NCBI RefSeq assembly: GCF_021568705.1
Contig: NZ_JAKGTH010000007.1
Span: 62,001 to 126,000, forward strand
Origin: Gillisia lutea
GTDB taxonomy: Bacteria > Bacteroidota > Bacteroidia > Flavobacteriales > Flavobacteriaceae
Reading direction: 5' to 3'
DNA: 64,000 nt
The notes under the pieces were generated by a model. That model did not search any database. It was not told the origin of the DNA and was given only the letters and a program-made list of their open reading frames with translations. This document shows positions 52,412 to 61,000 of the stretch, piece by piece. Positions within the stretch are counted from its first letter, which is position 1. Every line of letters begins with the position of its first letter. The position numbers and the translations under genes are program-made.

Positions 52412-54778
52412 TTAAAATAATCCTCCTCCGTCTTTTTCATTATCGTCACGGTTCTTTCTTTTTAATGCAGAGTTCTTTCCTCCACCAAACCTGTAAGAGA
52501 AGCCTAGGTATATCGATTGGCTTTCTCCTTGAAATTCTCCTGTTTGCTTATATGGCAGGTCGGAGCTGAACTTGAATTTTTGAGTATTGAAAACATCTGA
52601 AAAATTAAGACTCAACGTAGCTTTATCATTCAATAAATTGTAACGAGCACCGGTATTTACAAAGTAGAATTCCTGTGATTTGAACTGAAGTTCTTTGGAA
52701 GGACTTCTATAATATCCAAATAACTGAAAGGTCAATTTATCGGTAGCTTTAAAGCTGTTGTTTATTCTAAAACTATAGGCATTGTTGTCGGTTTCTACCG
52801 CTGCTTCTCCTACAATTCCACGAGTGGTTTGCGTATAGATCTCAAAGCTAGGGTTGATACTCCACCATTTAAAAGGTTTGTAACTACCGGAAATTTCAAA
52901 TCCGTATGAGGTGTTATCTTCTCCATTTATAAAGGTTAAGAGTAGTCTTGATGGATCTTCCGGATCTTCCAAGATAGTTTGATTGATCTCACTGTTAATA
53001 AGGCGGTAAAATGTACCTGCAGTTAAACTTCCCTTTTCAAAATTCTGAGTGTAATTAAGTTCAACCGAGTGTGTGAACTGAGGGTCTAGTTGAGGATTTC
53101 CAACTCCTGTTATACGCGGAGTGCTAAATTCCCTTACTGGATTTACCTGATTTAATCCCGGCCTGTCTACACGTCTTCCATAATTCATTTGAAGAGTTTT
53201 CTTCTCAGATAGCTGATAAGAAACATAAGCAGTTGGGTAAACGGTAAGATAATCATCTTCAAAAACCTGTATTCCGTTTAGCACCGCAGTTACATCATAC
53301 GCTTCAACTCTAGCTCCTAATTGATAGGCCCATTTTTCGAAATTCTGGCCATAGGTAGCATAGAAGGAATAAATGCTGTTATCGTAATCATAATCGGCAT
53401 CCTCCAGATTGGTATTTGTGGTCTGGTAAGTGTTATTGCTATTTCTAATTCTCGCTTCAGCCCCCAGTTCAAGCTTGATTTTCTCGCTTAGGGGGTTTAC
53501 GTAGTCTAAGTTAATAGTAGTATTAGAGTTGTCATCGGTTACATCATCATTGTATGAAGGGAAAGGGGCGCCACCACCTTCAAAAGTAAAAGCAGCCAGT
53601 TCTGATCCATCTACGATATTATGATCTATCTCTAATTCTATGTTATGACCTTCCTTTTCAAATTCTCTTTTATAGTCGAAATTATAGGTACTGGATACAT
53701 TTTTACTATCAAGATTAAATCCCTGATAAATACTTGAATCGGGATCACTATCAATAACAAGATCGATCTGTCCTAACGGCTCTCCCCAATAACGATTCTG
53801 ATTTGTATAGAAGGAAACGGTGTTCTTGTCATCTATATAATAATCTACTCCTACTTTAAAGAGATAAGAATTGTTATCGTTTAAAAAGTAGATGTTTTCC
53901 TCATAATCGGATTCTACATTCTTTATTAGTCCGCGCTGTCTTCTCTTACCAAAATTAGTTCCGGCATTGGTAAAGAAATTCAATTTGCCTTTTCGGTAAT
54001 TCATGTCTATAGATCCATTTACACGGGTATGTGTAGCGATGGTAACACCAGTGTTGAGGTTTCCATTGAATCCCATATTTGAATTCTTATGAAGAATGAT
54101 ATTGATTATCCCGCTCATTCCTTCCGGATTATATTTCGCTGAAGGATTTGTAATGAGTTCAATACTTTTTATAGAAGAGCTAGGAATTTGTTTTAATAGC
54201 TGTGCAGCGGGAATATTACTAGGTTTTCCATCTACTAATATGCGAACATTATCATTTCCCCGCATGGCTATATTTCCATCCTGATCTACTGTAAGCGTAG
54301 GCAGATTTGCCATGATATCGGAAGCCGAGGCTCCGGCTGTTGTGAGATCTTTTCCTACGTTTATTACTTTTCGATCTATCTTCTGCTCGATTGTAGAGCG
54401 TTCGGCAACAATGTTAACGTCATCTAACATAGCCACGTCTGCCTCTAGCAAGATCTCACCCAAATCGATTCGGTTATTTTTAGAATCTATCTCAATATTT
54501 TGACTCAATGTTTTGTAACCAATAAATTGTGCCTGAAATACATATTTTCCGTTAGGAATATTTTTAATAGTAAATGTGCCATCATCAGCAGAACTGTTTC
54601 CGGAAACTAAATTTCCGTCTAGGTCATTAATGATAAGGGTTGCAAAAGGAATAGGTTCTCGAAGGTCTTTGTCTAGAACAACTCCTGAGATCTGTCCAAA
54701 TAGTACTTCTTTTGGAGCCTGAAAGCCATATCCGGGGATAAGACTGAATAAACTAATAATTAGAATTAACTGTTTCAT
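52412..54778 (-). CDS. TonB-dependent-receptor-like outer membrane protein (OMP_b-brl_3)
   Basis: This 788-residue outer membrane protein has a signal peptide (about 1-19), a CarboxypepD_reg-like beta sandwich (GQISGVVLDKDLREPIPFATLII, about 27-110), a plug domain (IDRKVINVGKDL, ILVDGKPSNIPAAQLLKQIP, about 130-240) and a 22-strand barrel-like part of the OMP_b-brl_3 type ending in a strand with a terminal Phe. The substrate is unknown; no SusD partner or TonB box is evident. It is a single gene. Confidence 0.9.
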   Translation of the reverse strand: MKQLILIISLFSLIPGYGFQAPKEVLFGQISGVVLDKDLREPIPFATLIINDLDGNLVSGNSSADDGTFTIKNIPNGKYVFQAQFIGYKTLSQNIEIDSKNNRIDLGEILLEADVAMLDDVNIVAERSTIEQKIDRKVINVGKDLTTAGASASDIMANLPTLTVDQDGNIAMRGNDNVRILVDGKPSNIPAAQLLKQIPSSSIKSIELITNPSAKYNPEGMSGIINIILHKNSNMGFNGNLNTGVTIATHTRVNGSIDMNYRKGKLNFFTNAGTNFGKRRQRGLIKNVESDYEENIYFLNDNNSYLFKVGVDYYIDDKNTVSFYTNQNRYWGEPLGQIDLVIDSDPDSSIYQGFNLDSKNVSSTYNFDYKREFEKEGHNIELEIDHNIVDGSELAAFTFEGGGAPFPSYNDDVTDDNSNTTINLDYVNPLSEKIKLELGAEARIRNSNNTYQTTNTNLEDADYDYDNSIYSFYATYGQNFEKWAYQLGARVEAYDVTAVLNGIQVFEDDYLTVYPTAYVSYQLSEKKTLQMNYGRRVDRPGLNQVNPVREFSTPRITGVGNPQLDPQFTHSVELNYTQNFEKGSLTAGTFYRLINSEINQTILEDPEDPSRLLLTFINGEDNTSYGFEISGSYKPFKWWSINPSFEIYTQTTRGIVGEAAVETDNNAYSFRINNSFKATDKLTFQLFGYYRSPSKELQFKSQEFYFVNTGARYNLLNDKATLSLNFSDVFNTQKFKFSSDLPYKQTGEFQGESQSIYLGFSYRFGGGKNSALKRKNRDDNEKDGGGLF

Positions 54779-55100
54779 TTTTTGATTGATTTGATGGTTA
54801 ATTAAATGTGATGAATTGATTTTTTACGCAAGGTATCTTGTTATGCATAATAATTAGATCAAAAAAAAGCCTTCCGGCAATTCCTTATATTTAATAGACG
54901 ACAAACGATTTAATTTGTTACAGTTATGTTTTATTATTTTTAAACCCACCCTCCCGAAAAGAAGAGTGGGTTTTTGATGCAACTTCCCATATTGTGTACC
55001 ATCACAACACAATTGGGAGCTACAACAGTCCTGTGTTTTTTTAAAGACCAAAAAATTCTTTATTTGTTACAGAAAAACAGAAATAGTAACTTTGTTAGAT
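54779..55100. other. Divergent intergenic region with stacked hairpins and no recognised gene
   Basis: This 322-base gap separates the divergent receptor and CoA-binding genes. It holds a terminator-like hairpin AAACCCAC/GTGGGTTT with T5 (54942-54975, plus strand). A second long inverted repeat follows (54985-54997 with 55007-55018, one bulge), then a small ACAG/CTGT hairpin and a T7 run at about 55034-55042. No open frame of note is present. A terminator without an upstream gene on that strand suggests a small RNA or a block to antisense transcription. Confidence 0.5.
55064..55094 (+). promoter_or_regulatory. Flavobacterial promoter, TTG-N20-TAACTTTG, for the CoA-binding gene
   Basis: TTG at 55064-55066 and TAACTTTG at 55087-55094 fit the consensus. 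The start predicted at about 55098 lies 3 bases before ATG 55101, so the mRNA is almost leaderless. Confidence 0.7.
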
Positions 55101-55463
55101 ATGAAAAAGAAAACATTGGTGTTAGGGGCGTCTATGAACCCTTCCAGATATTCGAATATTGCTATTAAAAGATTGGTTTCTTTTCAACACCCGGCTGTTG
55201 CAGTTGGCTTGAAAAATGGAGAGGTGGAAGGAGTAGAGATCACCAACGAACAGAAAGATTTCGATGGTATAGATACTATTACCCTTTATTTAAATGCACA
55301 ACGCCAAAAGGAATATTATGACTATATACTTTCCTTAGAGCCTAAGCGAGTGATCTTTAATCCGGGCACCGAAAACCCGGAGTTATATAAACTTTTACGA
55401 GCTAATAAAATTCATTTTGAATCGGCCTGTACTTTAGTGATGCTTTCTACTAATCAGTATTAA
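55101..55463 (+). CDS. CoA-binding domain protein (YccU-like)
   Basis: This 120-residue Rossmann-fold protein resembles the CoA-binding domain of succinyl-CoA synthetase as a stand-alone unit (KKTLVLGASMNPSRYSNIAIK, VIFNPGTENPELYKLL, FESACTLVML). Function is unknown. It starts at ATG 55101, not the TTG three codons earlier, which lies in the -7 box. Its last 30 bases overlap the 3' end of the symporter gene on the other strand. Confidence 0.85.
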   Translation: MKKKTLVLGASMNPSRYSNIAIKRLVSFQHPAVAVGLKNGEVEGVEITNEQKDFDGIDTITLYLNAQRQKEYYDYILSLEPKRVIFNPGTENPELYKLLRANKIHFESACTLVMLSTNQY

Positions 55464-56879
55464 GCCAAGAAAAGTAATTGCTCCGTTCAGAATAAGAATA
55501 AAAAATCCGAATTCAAAGCCAAACCAGGCTGCGCTATTATTGCTTATTAAGTAGCATAATATAGGGGAAAGTATTGCTATAATTGGCACAATCTTATCTT
55601 TCACCTGAAGTTTTGTGAAAAGCCCGAAGCTATAAAGTCCTAATAGCGGCCCATAGGTATAGCCTGTAAATACAAACAATTTTGCGATCACACTTTCGTC
55701 TTTAATAATATATTTAAAACTTATTATTACCAGAATAAGTACTATTGAGACGGCAACATGTATTCTTTTTCTAACGACCTCCTGCTTACGTTTTTCATAA
55801 CGCTTTTCAATATCCAGAATGTCGATACTAAAGGAGGTGGTTAAAGAAGTTAATGCACTATCGGCACTACTATATGCTGCAGCGATTAGACCTAAAATAA
55901 AGAAAATTGCTATTCCTACACCAAGTCCGCTTTGTGTGGCAATTACCGGGAAAAGTTCATCTTTGGAAGCTGTAATACCATTTTGTCTGGCATACTCTAT
56001 CAATAGAATTCCCAGGGCCATAAAGAAAAAATTAACCACTGTAAGTACAATAGTGAACCAGAACATGTTCTTTTGGGCATCTTTTAAGTTTCTGCAGGTA
56101 AGATTTTTCTGCATCATATCCTGATCTAATCCTGTCATTACAATAGCTATAAATGCTCCAGAAAGGAATTGCTTCCAAAAATAATCGGCACTTTTAATAT
56201 CATCAAAAAAGAAAATTTTAGACAATTCACTATTAGAAATATGAGATATTAAATCGGCACCCTGAATTCCCAGATCAGCTGAAACATAATAAATACTAAC
56301 TCCCACAGCAATAAGCATGCAAAGGGTTTGCAAAGTGTCGGTATAAACGATGGTTTTTATACCCGATTTAAAAGTATATAACCAGATAAGTGCAATTGCC
56401 ATAATAACTGTTAGCCAAAATGGAACACCTAACTGGTCAAATAAAATTATTTGCAGCACATTGGCTACTAGAAACAATCGAAAACTTGCTCCCACTATAC
56501 GAGATAAAAGAAAGAAAGAAGCACCGGTTTTATATGAATATCTTCCAAACCTACTTTCTAAATACGTGTAAATAGAAGTAAGATTCATTTTGTAATAAAG
56601 CGGGAGTAGCACAGTTCCAATAACAGCATACCCCAAAATATATCCCAGCACAACTTGCATATAACTAAACTGGCTAGCCTCTACCCAGCCCGGTACCGAG
56701 ATGAAAGTCACTCCACTTAGCGATGCGCCTATCATTCCAAATGCTACTACATACCAGGGAGATTGCCTGTTCGCCTTAAAAAAAGCGTCATTATTAGAGT
56801 TCTTTCCTGTGAAATAAGAGATGATGATAAGTGCTGCAAAATAAGCAGCAATAAGCAGGAGGATATAAACTGGTTGCAT
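55434..56879 (-). CDS. Sodium:solute symporter (SSS family)
   Basis: This 481-residue permease has about 13 membrane helices and SSS marks such as FFKANRQSPWYVVAFGMIGASLSGVTFIS and GLIAAAYSSADSALTSLTTSFSIDI. Family members move sugars, amino acids, sialic acid or vitamins with sodium; the substrate is not clear. I use ATG 56877-56879 (MQPVYILLLI) rather than an upstream start seven codons earlier. It overlaps the CoA-binding gene tail to tail by 30 bases. Confidence 0.88.
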   Translation of the reverse strand: MQPVYILLLIAAYFAALIIISYFTGKNSNNDAFFKANRQSPWYVVAFGMIGASLSGVTFISVPGWVEASQFSYMQVVLGYILGYAVIGTVLLPLYYKMNLTSIYTYLESRFGRYSYKTGASFFLLSRIVGASFRLFLVANVLQIILFDQLGVPFWLTVIMAIALIWLYTFKSGIKTIVYTDTLQTLCMLIAVGVSIYYVSADLGIQGADLISHISNSELSKIFFFDDIKSADYFWKQFLSGAFIAIVMTGLDQDMMQKNLTCRNLKDAQKNMFWFTIVLTVVNFFFMALGILLIEYARQNGITASKDELFPVIATQSGLGVGIAIFFILGLIAAAYSSADSALTSLTTSFSIDILDIEKRYEKRKQEVVRKRIHVAVSIVLILVIISFKYIIKDESVIAKLFVFTGYTYGPLLGLYSFGLFTKLQVKDKIVPIIAILSPILCYLISNNSAAWFGFEFGFFILILNGAITFLGLILISRKHH

Positions 56880-56985
56880 AGAAATAAAATTTCGTGGCAA
56901 AATACAAATAATGATTTAATGTGCTATAAGTATTGTGATGCTTAATTTTGGTGCTGTTTCAGGTAAAATAATGTAATTTTGAAGC

Positions 56986-57603
56986 ATGGATTTTTCATCA
57001 AAATTATTAGAACAAGCGGTGCTTGAAATGTCTCAATTACCCGGTATTGGAAAACGAACTGCGCTAAGGCTTGTGCTTCATCTTTTGAAGCAGCCTGAAA
57101 TGCAAACCCTTCAGCTTACCGATGCACTTTCTAATTTGCGTACCCAAATAAAACTTTGTAAGAATTGCCATAATATAAGCGATACCGATCTATGTGAAAT
57201 ATGTGCCAATCCTACACGTGTTAAAGAGATAGTGTGTGTTGTTGAAGATATTCGCGATGTCATGGCTATAGAAAACACAGGTCAGTACAGAGGTTTATAT
57301 CATGTATTAGGAGGAAAAATAAGTCCGATGGACGGAATAGGACCTTCGCAGCTCAAAATTAAATCATTGATAGATAAGGTGCGAGAAGGAGAAATTGAAG
57401 AGATCATCTTTGCGTTAAGTAGCACCTTAGAAGGGGATACCACCAACTTCTATATTTTTAAGCAGCTAGAAGGTTTAGAGATAAAAACATCAACAATTGC
57501 TAGAGGAATTTCTGTGGGGGATGAGTTGGAATATGCTGATGAGGTGACCTTAGGAAGAAGTATAGCCAATAGAGTCCCTTTTGAAAGTTCCTTAAAAAGT
57601 TGA
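56986..57603 (+). CDS. recR: Recombination mediator RecR
   Basis: This 205-residue protein helps RecA loading in the RecFOR pathway. It has an N-terminal HhH ([18 protein letters not shown]), a C4 zinc finger ([16 protein letters not shown]), a Toprim domain ([28 protein letters not shown]) and a C-terminal Walker-like segment. Length and motifs are normal. Confidence 0.96.
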   Translation: MDFSSKLLEQAVLEMSQLPGIGKRTALRLVLHLLKQPEMQTLQLTDALSNLRTQIKLCKNCHNISDTDLCEICANPTRVKEIVCVVEDIRDVMAIENTGQYRGLYHVLGGKISPMDGIGPSQLKIKSLIDKVREGEIEEIIFALSSTLEGDTTNFYIFKQLEGLEIKTSTIARGISVGDELEYADEVTLGRSIANRVPFESSLKS

Positions 57604-57807
57604 TTTATTGTAAGGGACTATCATGCTTAACTAAGGCAATTCTTTTATTTGAGCTATTGAAATTGTAAATTTACCGAAATAGGGTATTCTGAAATTCAAA
57701 GTAATTTGGCTTAATAAAATAATTTTATTGAATATTTAATATTTATAAAGCTTTTAATTGAGTAATTTCGCAATTAGAATTATAAAAAACATCTTTGAGA
57801 TAATAAT

Positions 57808-59094
57808 ATGGCAAAGTTTGAACTAAAATTGCCCAAAATGGGTGAAAGTGTTGCAGAAGCGACTATTACAAGTTGGTTAAAAGAAGTTGGTGATACCATT
57901 GAAGCAGATGAAGCTGTATTGGAAATTGCTACCGATAAAGTTGACAGTGAAGTTCCAAGTGAGGTTGATGGTGTACTGATAGAAAAGCTTTTTGGGGCCG
58001 ACGATGTTGTAAAAGTAGGGCAAACAATAGCAATTATAGAGATTGATGGGGATGGCGCAACATATGAGGTGGAGCAAGAATCATCTTCTGAAGCTTTGGT
58101 GGAAGAAGTTGAGGAAACTGTAGCTACTGCAAAACAAACCACTCAAACCAGCGGAGAAGATTTCTCCGATTCAAATAAATTCTACTCTCCATTAGTTAAG
58201 AACATTGCAAAAAAAGAAGGCGTTTCTTTGAGTGAATTAGAGGCTCTAGAGGGAACAGGGAAAGATGGCCGTGTTACAAAGAATGATATTTTAGAATATG
58301 TAACTAATAAAGGTCAGCAACCGCAAGCTCCTCCTGTGGCACCGGCTGCTGTGCAACAAGCGCCAGCTCCTGTTAGTGTAAATGGAGAAGATGAGATTGT
58401 GGAAATGAGTCGAATGGGTAAAATGATTGCTCACCACATGGTACAAAGCGCGCAAACTTCTGCTCATGTACAGTCATTTATAGAAGTAGATGTTACAACT
58501 ATTTGGAACTGGAGATCCAAACACAAAGCAGCCTTTGAAAAAAGAGAAGGAGAAAAGCTAACCTTTACTCCCATCTTTATGGAGGCGGTAGCAAAGGCCA
58601 TAAAAGATTTCCCAATGATCAATATTTCTGTAGATGGGGACAAGATCATCAAAAAGAAAAACATCAATTTAGGGATGGCTGCGGCACTTCCTGATGGAAA
58701 TTTAATTGTTCCGGTAATTAAAAATGCCGATAGATTAAATTTGGTCGGACTTGCAAAAGAGGTGAACGACCTTGCAAACAGAGCGAGACAAAATAAATTG
58801 AAACCCGACGATATCCAGGGAGGTACTTACACTGTAACAAATGTTGGAACATTTGGAAGTATTATGGGAACACCTATAATCAATCAGCCACAAGTTGCAA
58901 TTCTAGCCTTGGGAGCTATTAGAAAAGTTCCGGCTGTAATTGAAACTCCTGAAGGAGATTTTATAGGGATTCGTTACAAAATGTTCTTGTCCCATAGCTA
59001 TGATCACAGAGTGGTTAATGGAGCGCTAGGTGGGCAATTTGTACAGCGCGTGGCACAATATTTAGAATCTTTTGATAAAGATAGAGTGGTATAA
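57808..59094 (+). CDS. 2-oxoacid dehydrogenase E2 (dihydrolipoyl acyltransferase)
   Basis: This 428-residue enzyme has one N-terminal lipoyl domain with the lipoyl Lys44 in EIATDKVDSEV, a peripheral subunit-binding domain (SPLVKNIAKKEGVSLSELEAL, about 128-165), a Pro/Ala linker and the catalytic core ending in HSYDHRVVNGALGGQF. The usual HxxxDG motif reads HRVVNG, with Asn at the Asp place. The E1 and E3 genes are not adjacent, so it may serve branched-chain 2-oxoacid or pyruvate dehydrogenase; this cannot be decided here. Confidence 0.88.
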   Translation: MAKFELKLPKMGESVAEATITSWLKEVGDTIEADEAVLEIATDKVDSEVPSEVDGVLIEKLFGADDVVKVGQTIAIIEIDGDGATYEVEQESSSEALVEEVEETVATAKQTTQTSGEDFSDSNKFYSPLVKNIAKKEGVSLSELEALEGTGKDGRVTKNDILEYVTNKGQQPQAPPVAPAAVQQAPAPVSVNGEDEIVEMSRMGKMIAHHMVQSAQTSAHVQSFIEVDVTTIWNWRSKHKAAFEKREGEKLTFTPIFMEAVAKAIKDFPMINISVDGDKIIKKKNINLGMAAALPDGNLIVPVIKNADRLNLVGLAKEVNDLANRARQNKLKPDDIQGGTYTVTNVGTFGSIMGTPIINQPQVAILALGAIRKVPAVIETPEGDFIGIRYKMFLSHSYDHRVVNGALGGQFVQRVAQYLESFDKDRVV

Positions 59095-59113
59095 CAACTT
59101 GAAAATAATAATT

Positions 59114-59158
59114 AAAAAAGAGGCATTCTAGTTAATTAGCAATGTCTCTTTTTTATTT
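59114..59158 (+). terminator. Terminator after the E2 gene
   Basis: AAAAAAGAGGCATT pairs with AATGTCTCTTTTTT (one wobble) around a 13-base loop, followed by more T. Confidence 0.85.
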
Positions 59159-59239
59159 CTATAATTGGGGATGCGTGGCTCTCCTTACAATAGAACTACC
59201 AATTTATACTATATTTACAACTAAAAATAGCATAACACT

Positions 59240-60016
59240 ATGGAGTTAAAACTCAAAAAACCTATTTGTTTTTTTGATCTGGAAACTACGGGTACCAATA
59301 TATCTAAAGACAGGATTGTCGAAATCTCTATTCTGAAAATTTTCCCCAACGGGAATAAAGAGAGCAAGACCTGGTTAGTTAATCCTGAAATGAATATCCC
59401 GCAGGAAGTGATAGCTATTCATGGAATTTCAAATGAAAAGGTTGCTAACGAACCTACTTTTAAAGAGCTGGCTCCGCAAATTCATGAGATGATCAAGAAT
59501 TGCGATCTGGGAGGTTATAATTCCAATAGGTTTGATATTCCTCTTCTGGCAGAAGAATTATTGCGAGTGGAGGTAGATTTTGAAATGAAAAATGTGGTTT
59601 CTGTAGATGTGCAAACCATTTTTCATAAGCAGGAACAAAGAACACTTTCTGCAGCCTATAAATTCTACTGCGGAAAAGATTTGGATGGAGCGCATTCGGC
59701 AGCCGCCGATACCAATGCTACTTACGAAGTTTTGAAATCGCAATTAGATAGATACGATGATCTTGAAAATGATATTTCCTGGTTAGGTGAATATAGTTCT
59801 CGTAGAAAATTCGCCGATTTTGCTGGTTTCATTGCTTTCGATAAAAAAGGACATGAAGTTTTCGCCTTTGGGAAATATAAGGGGAAACATGTAGAAAAGG
59901 TCTTTGAAGATGAACCAGGTTACTATGGCTGGATTCAAAATGCCGATTTCCCGCTTTATACTAAAAAGGTATTAACAGCTATTAAATTAAGAAAACTCAA
60001 TAATAAATTGAGCTAA
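59240..60016 (+). CDS. DEDDh 3'-5' exonuclease (DnaQ-like)
   Basis: This 258-residue protein has ExoI FFDLETTGTN (Asp/Glu), ExoII in YNSNRFDIPLLAEEL and the ExoIII-epsilon motif GAHSAAADTNATYEVL with catalytic His and Asp. The C-terminal 75 residues form a small extra domain (FAFGKYKGKHVEKVFEDEPGY) seen in flavobacterial exonucleases. It probably works in repair or RNA/DNA trimming. The FAH-family gene follows after 30 bases. Confidence 0.9.
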   Translation: MELKLKKPICFFDLETTGTNISKDRIVEISILKIFPNGNKESKTWLVNPEMNIPQEVIAIHGISNEKVANEPTFKELAPQIHEMIKNCDLGGYNSNRFDIPLLAEELLRVEVDFEMKNVVSVDVQTIFHKQEQRTLSAAYKFYCGKDLDGAHSAAADTNATYEVLKSQLDRYDDLENDISWLGEYSSRRKFADFAGFIAFDKKGHEVFAFGKYKGKHVEKVFEDEPGYYGWIQNADFPLYTKKVLTAIKLRKLNNKLS

Positions 60017-60046
60017 TTCCTATAAACTAAATTTTTATTAGTTACA

Positions 60047-60661
60047 ATGAAACTTATTTGTATTGGAAGAAATTACAGCGAGCATATCTCGGAACTTAAA
60101 AATGAAAAGCCTACAGAGCCAGTAGTTTTCTTGAAGCCTGATACTTCTATCCTGTTAAAAAAACAACCCTTCTTTATTCCTGATTTTTCCGATGATGTTC
60201 AGTACGAAGTGGAAGTTTTGGTAAAGATTAATAAAGTTGGAAAGCATATTCAGGAAAAATTCGCACATAAATATTATGACGAAATAGGGTTAGGTATAGA
60301 TTTTACTGCCCGAGATCTTCAAGAGCAACTAAAAACAAGGGGATTGTCTTGGGAAAAAGCGAAGGGCTTTGATGGTGCTGCGGTAATTGGAGAAAAATGG
60401 ATTAATAAAAACTCTCTATCCAATATAAATAATATTAACTTTAGCTTGATTAAAAACAAAGAGACCGTTCAAAAAGGTAATACCAGCGAGATGTTGTGGA
60501 AAATAGATGAGATCATTTCTTACGTCTCCCAGTATTTTACTTTAAAAATTGGTGATGTAATTTTTACCGGAACCCCCAAAGGTGTTGGTAGGGTGCAGGT
60601 AAACGACCAGTTAACGGGATTTATAGAGGAAGAACAAATTTTTTCAATACACGTAAAATAG
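60047..60661 (+). CDS. Fumarylacetoacetate hydrolase family protein
   Basis: This 204-residue FAH-fold enzyme (FAHD1-like size) has CIGRNYSEHISEL, the metal Glu in VQYEVEVLVKI, Asp in GLGIDFTARDLQ, and the C-terminal GDVIFTGTPKGVG. Members act as acylpyruvases or oxaloacetate decarboxylases. Its TAG stop is followed at once by the ATG of the Hpt gene. Confidence 0.9.
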   Translation: MKLICIGRNYSEHISELKNEKPTEPVVFLKPDTSILLKKQPFFIPDFSDDVQYEVEVLVKINKVGKHIQEKFAHKYYDEIGLGIDFTARDLQEQLKTRGLSWEKAKGFDGAAVIGEKWINKNSLSNINNINFSLIKNKETVQKGNTSEMLWKIDEIISYVSQYFTLKIGDVIFTGTPKGVGRVQVNDQLTGFIEEEQIFSIHVK

Positions 60662-61000
60662 ATGAGCAACTACAACTTAACCGAAGTGATTGAGATGGCT
60701 GGTGGTGATGATGATTTTGTAAAAGTGATTATAGAGACCTTTTTAGAGGAGATACCGCCAGATGTAAAATCTATGGCCGAAGCAATAGACAATAGTAACC
60801 CTACTTTAGCTTATCAATTTGCCCATAAAATGAAGCCAAATTTACAATTATTCGGATTGGAGCTAATGGAGCAGATATTGACTATTGAAGCATGGGCCAA
60901 AGGTACTGGAGCTGAAGGGAAAGCAAGGGAGGCTAAGGAAAAGATTTCTACTAAAGTAACACTGGCAGAAAAGGAACTGAAAGAGGATTTCGGATTGTAA
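60662..61000 (+). CDS. Single-domain Hpt phosphotransfer protein
   Basis: This 112-residue four-helix-bundle protein has the phosphorylatable His55 in YQFAHKMKPNLQLFGL, the Hpt consensus. Such proteins carry phosphate between hybrid kinases and response regulators. It lies between FAH and cinA genes (1-base overlap with cinA), not next to a kinase; the hybrid kinase at 43747 is a candidate donor. Confidence 0.85.
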   Translation: MSNYNLTEVIEMAGGDDDFVKVIIETFLEEIPPDVKSMAEAIDNSNPTLAYQFAHKMKPNLQLFGLELMEQILTIEAWAKGTGAEGKAREAKEKISTKVTLAEKELKEDFGL

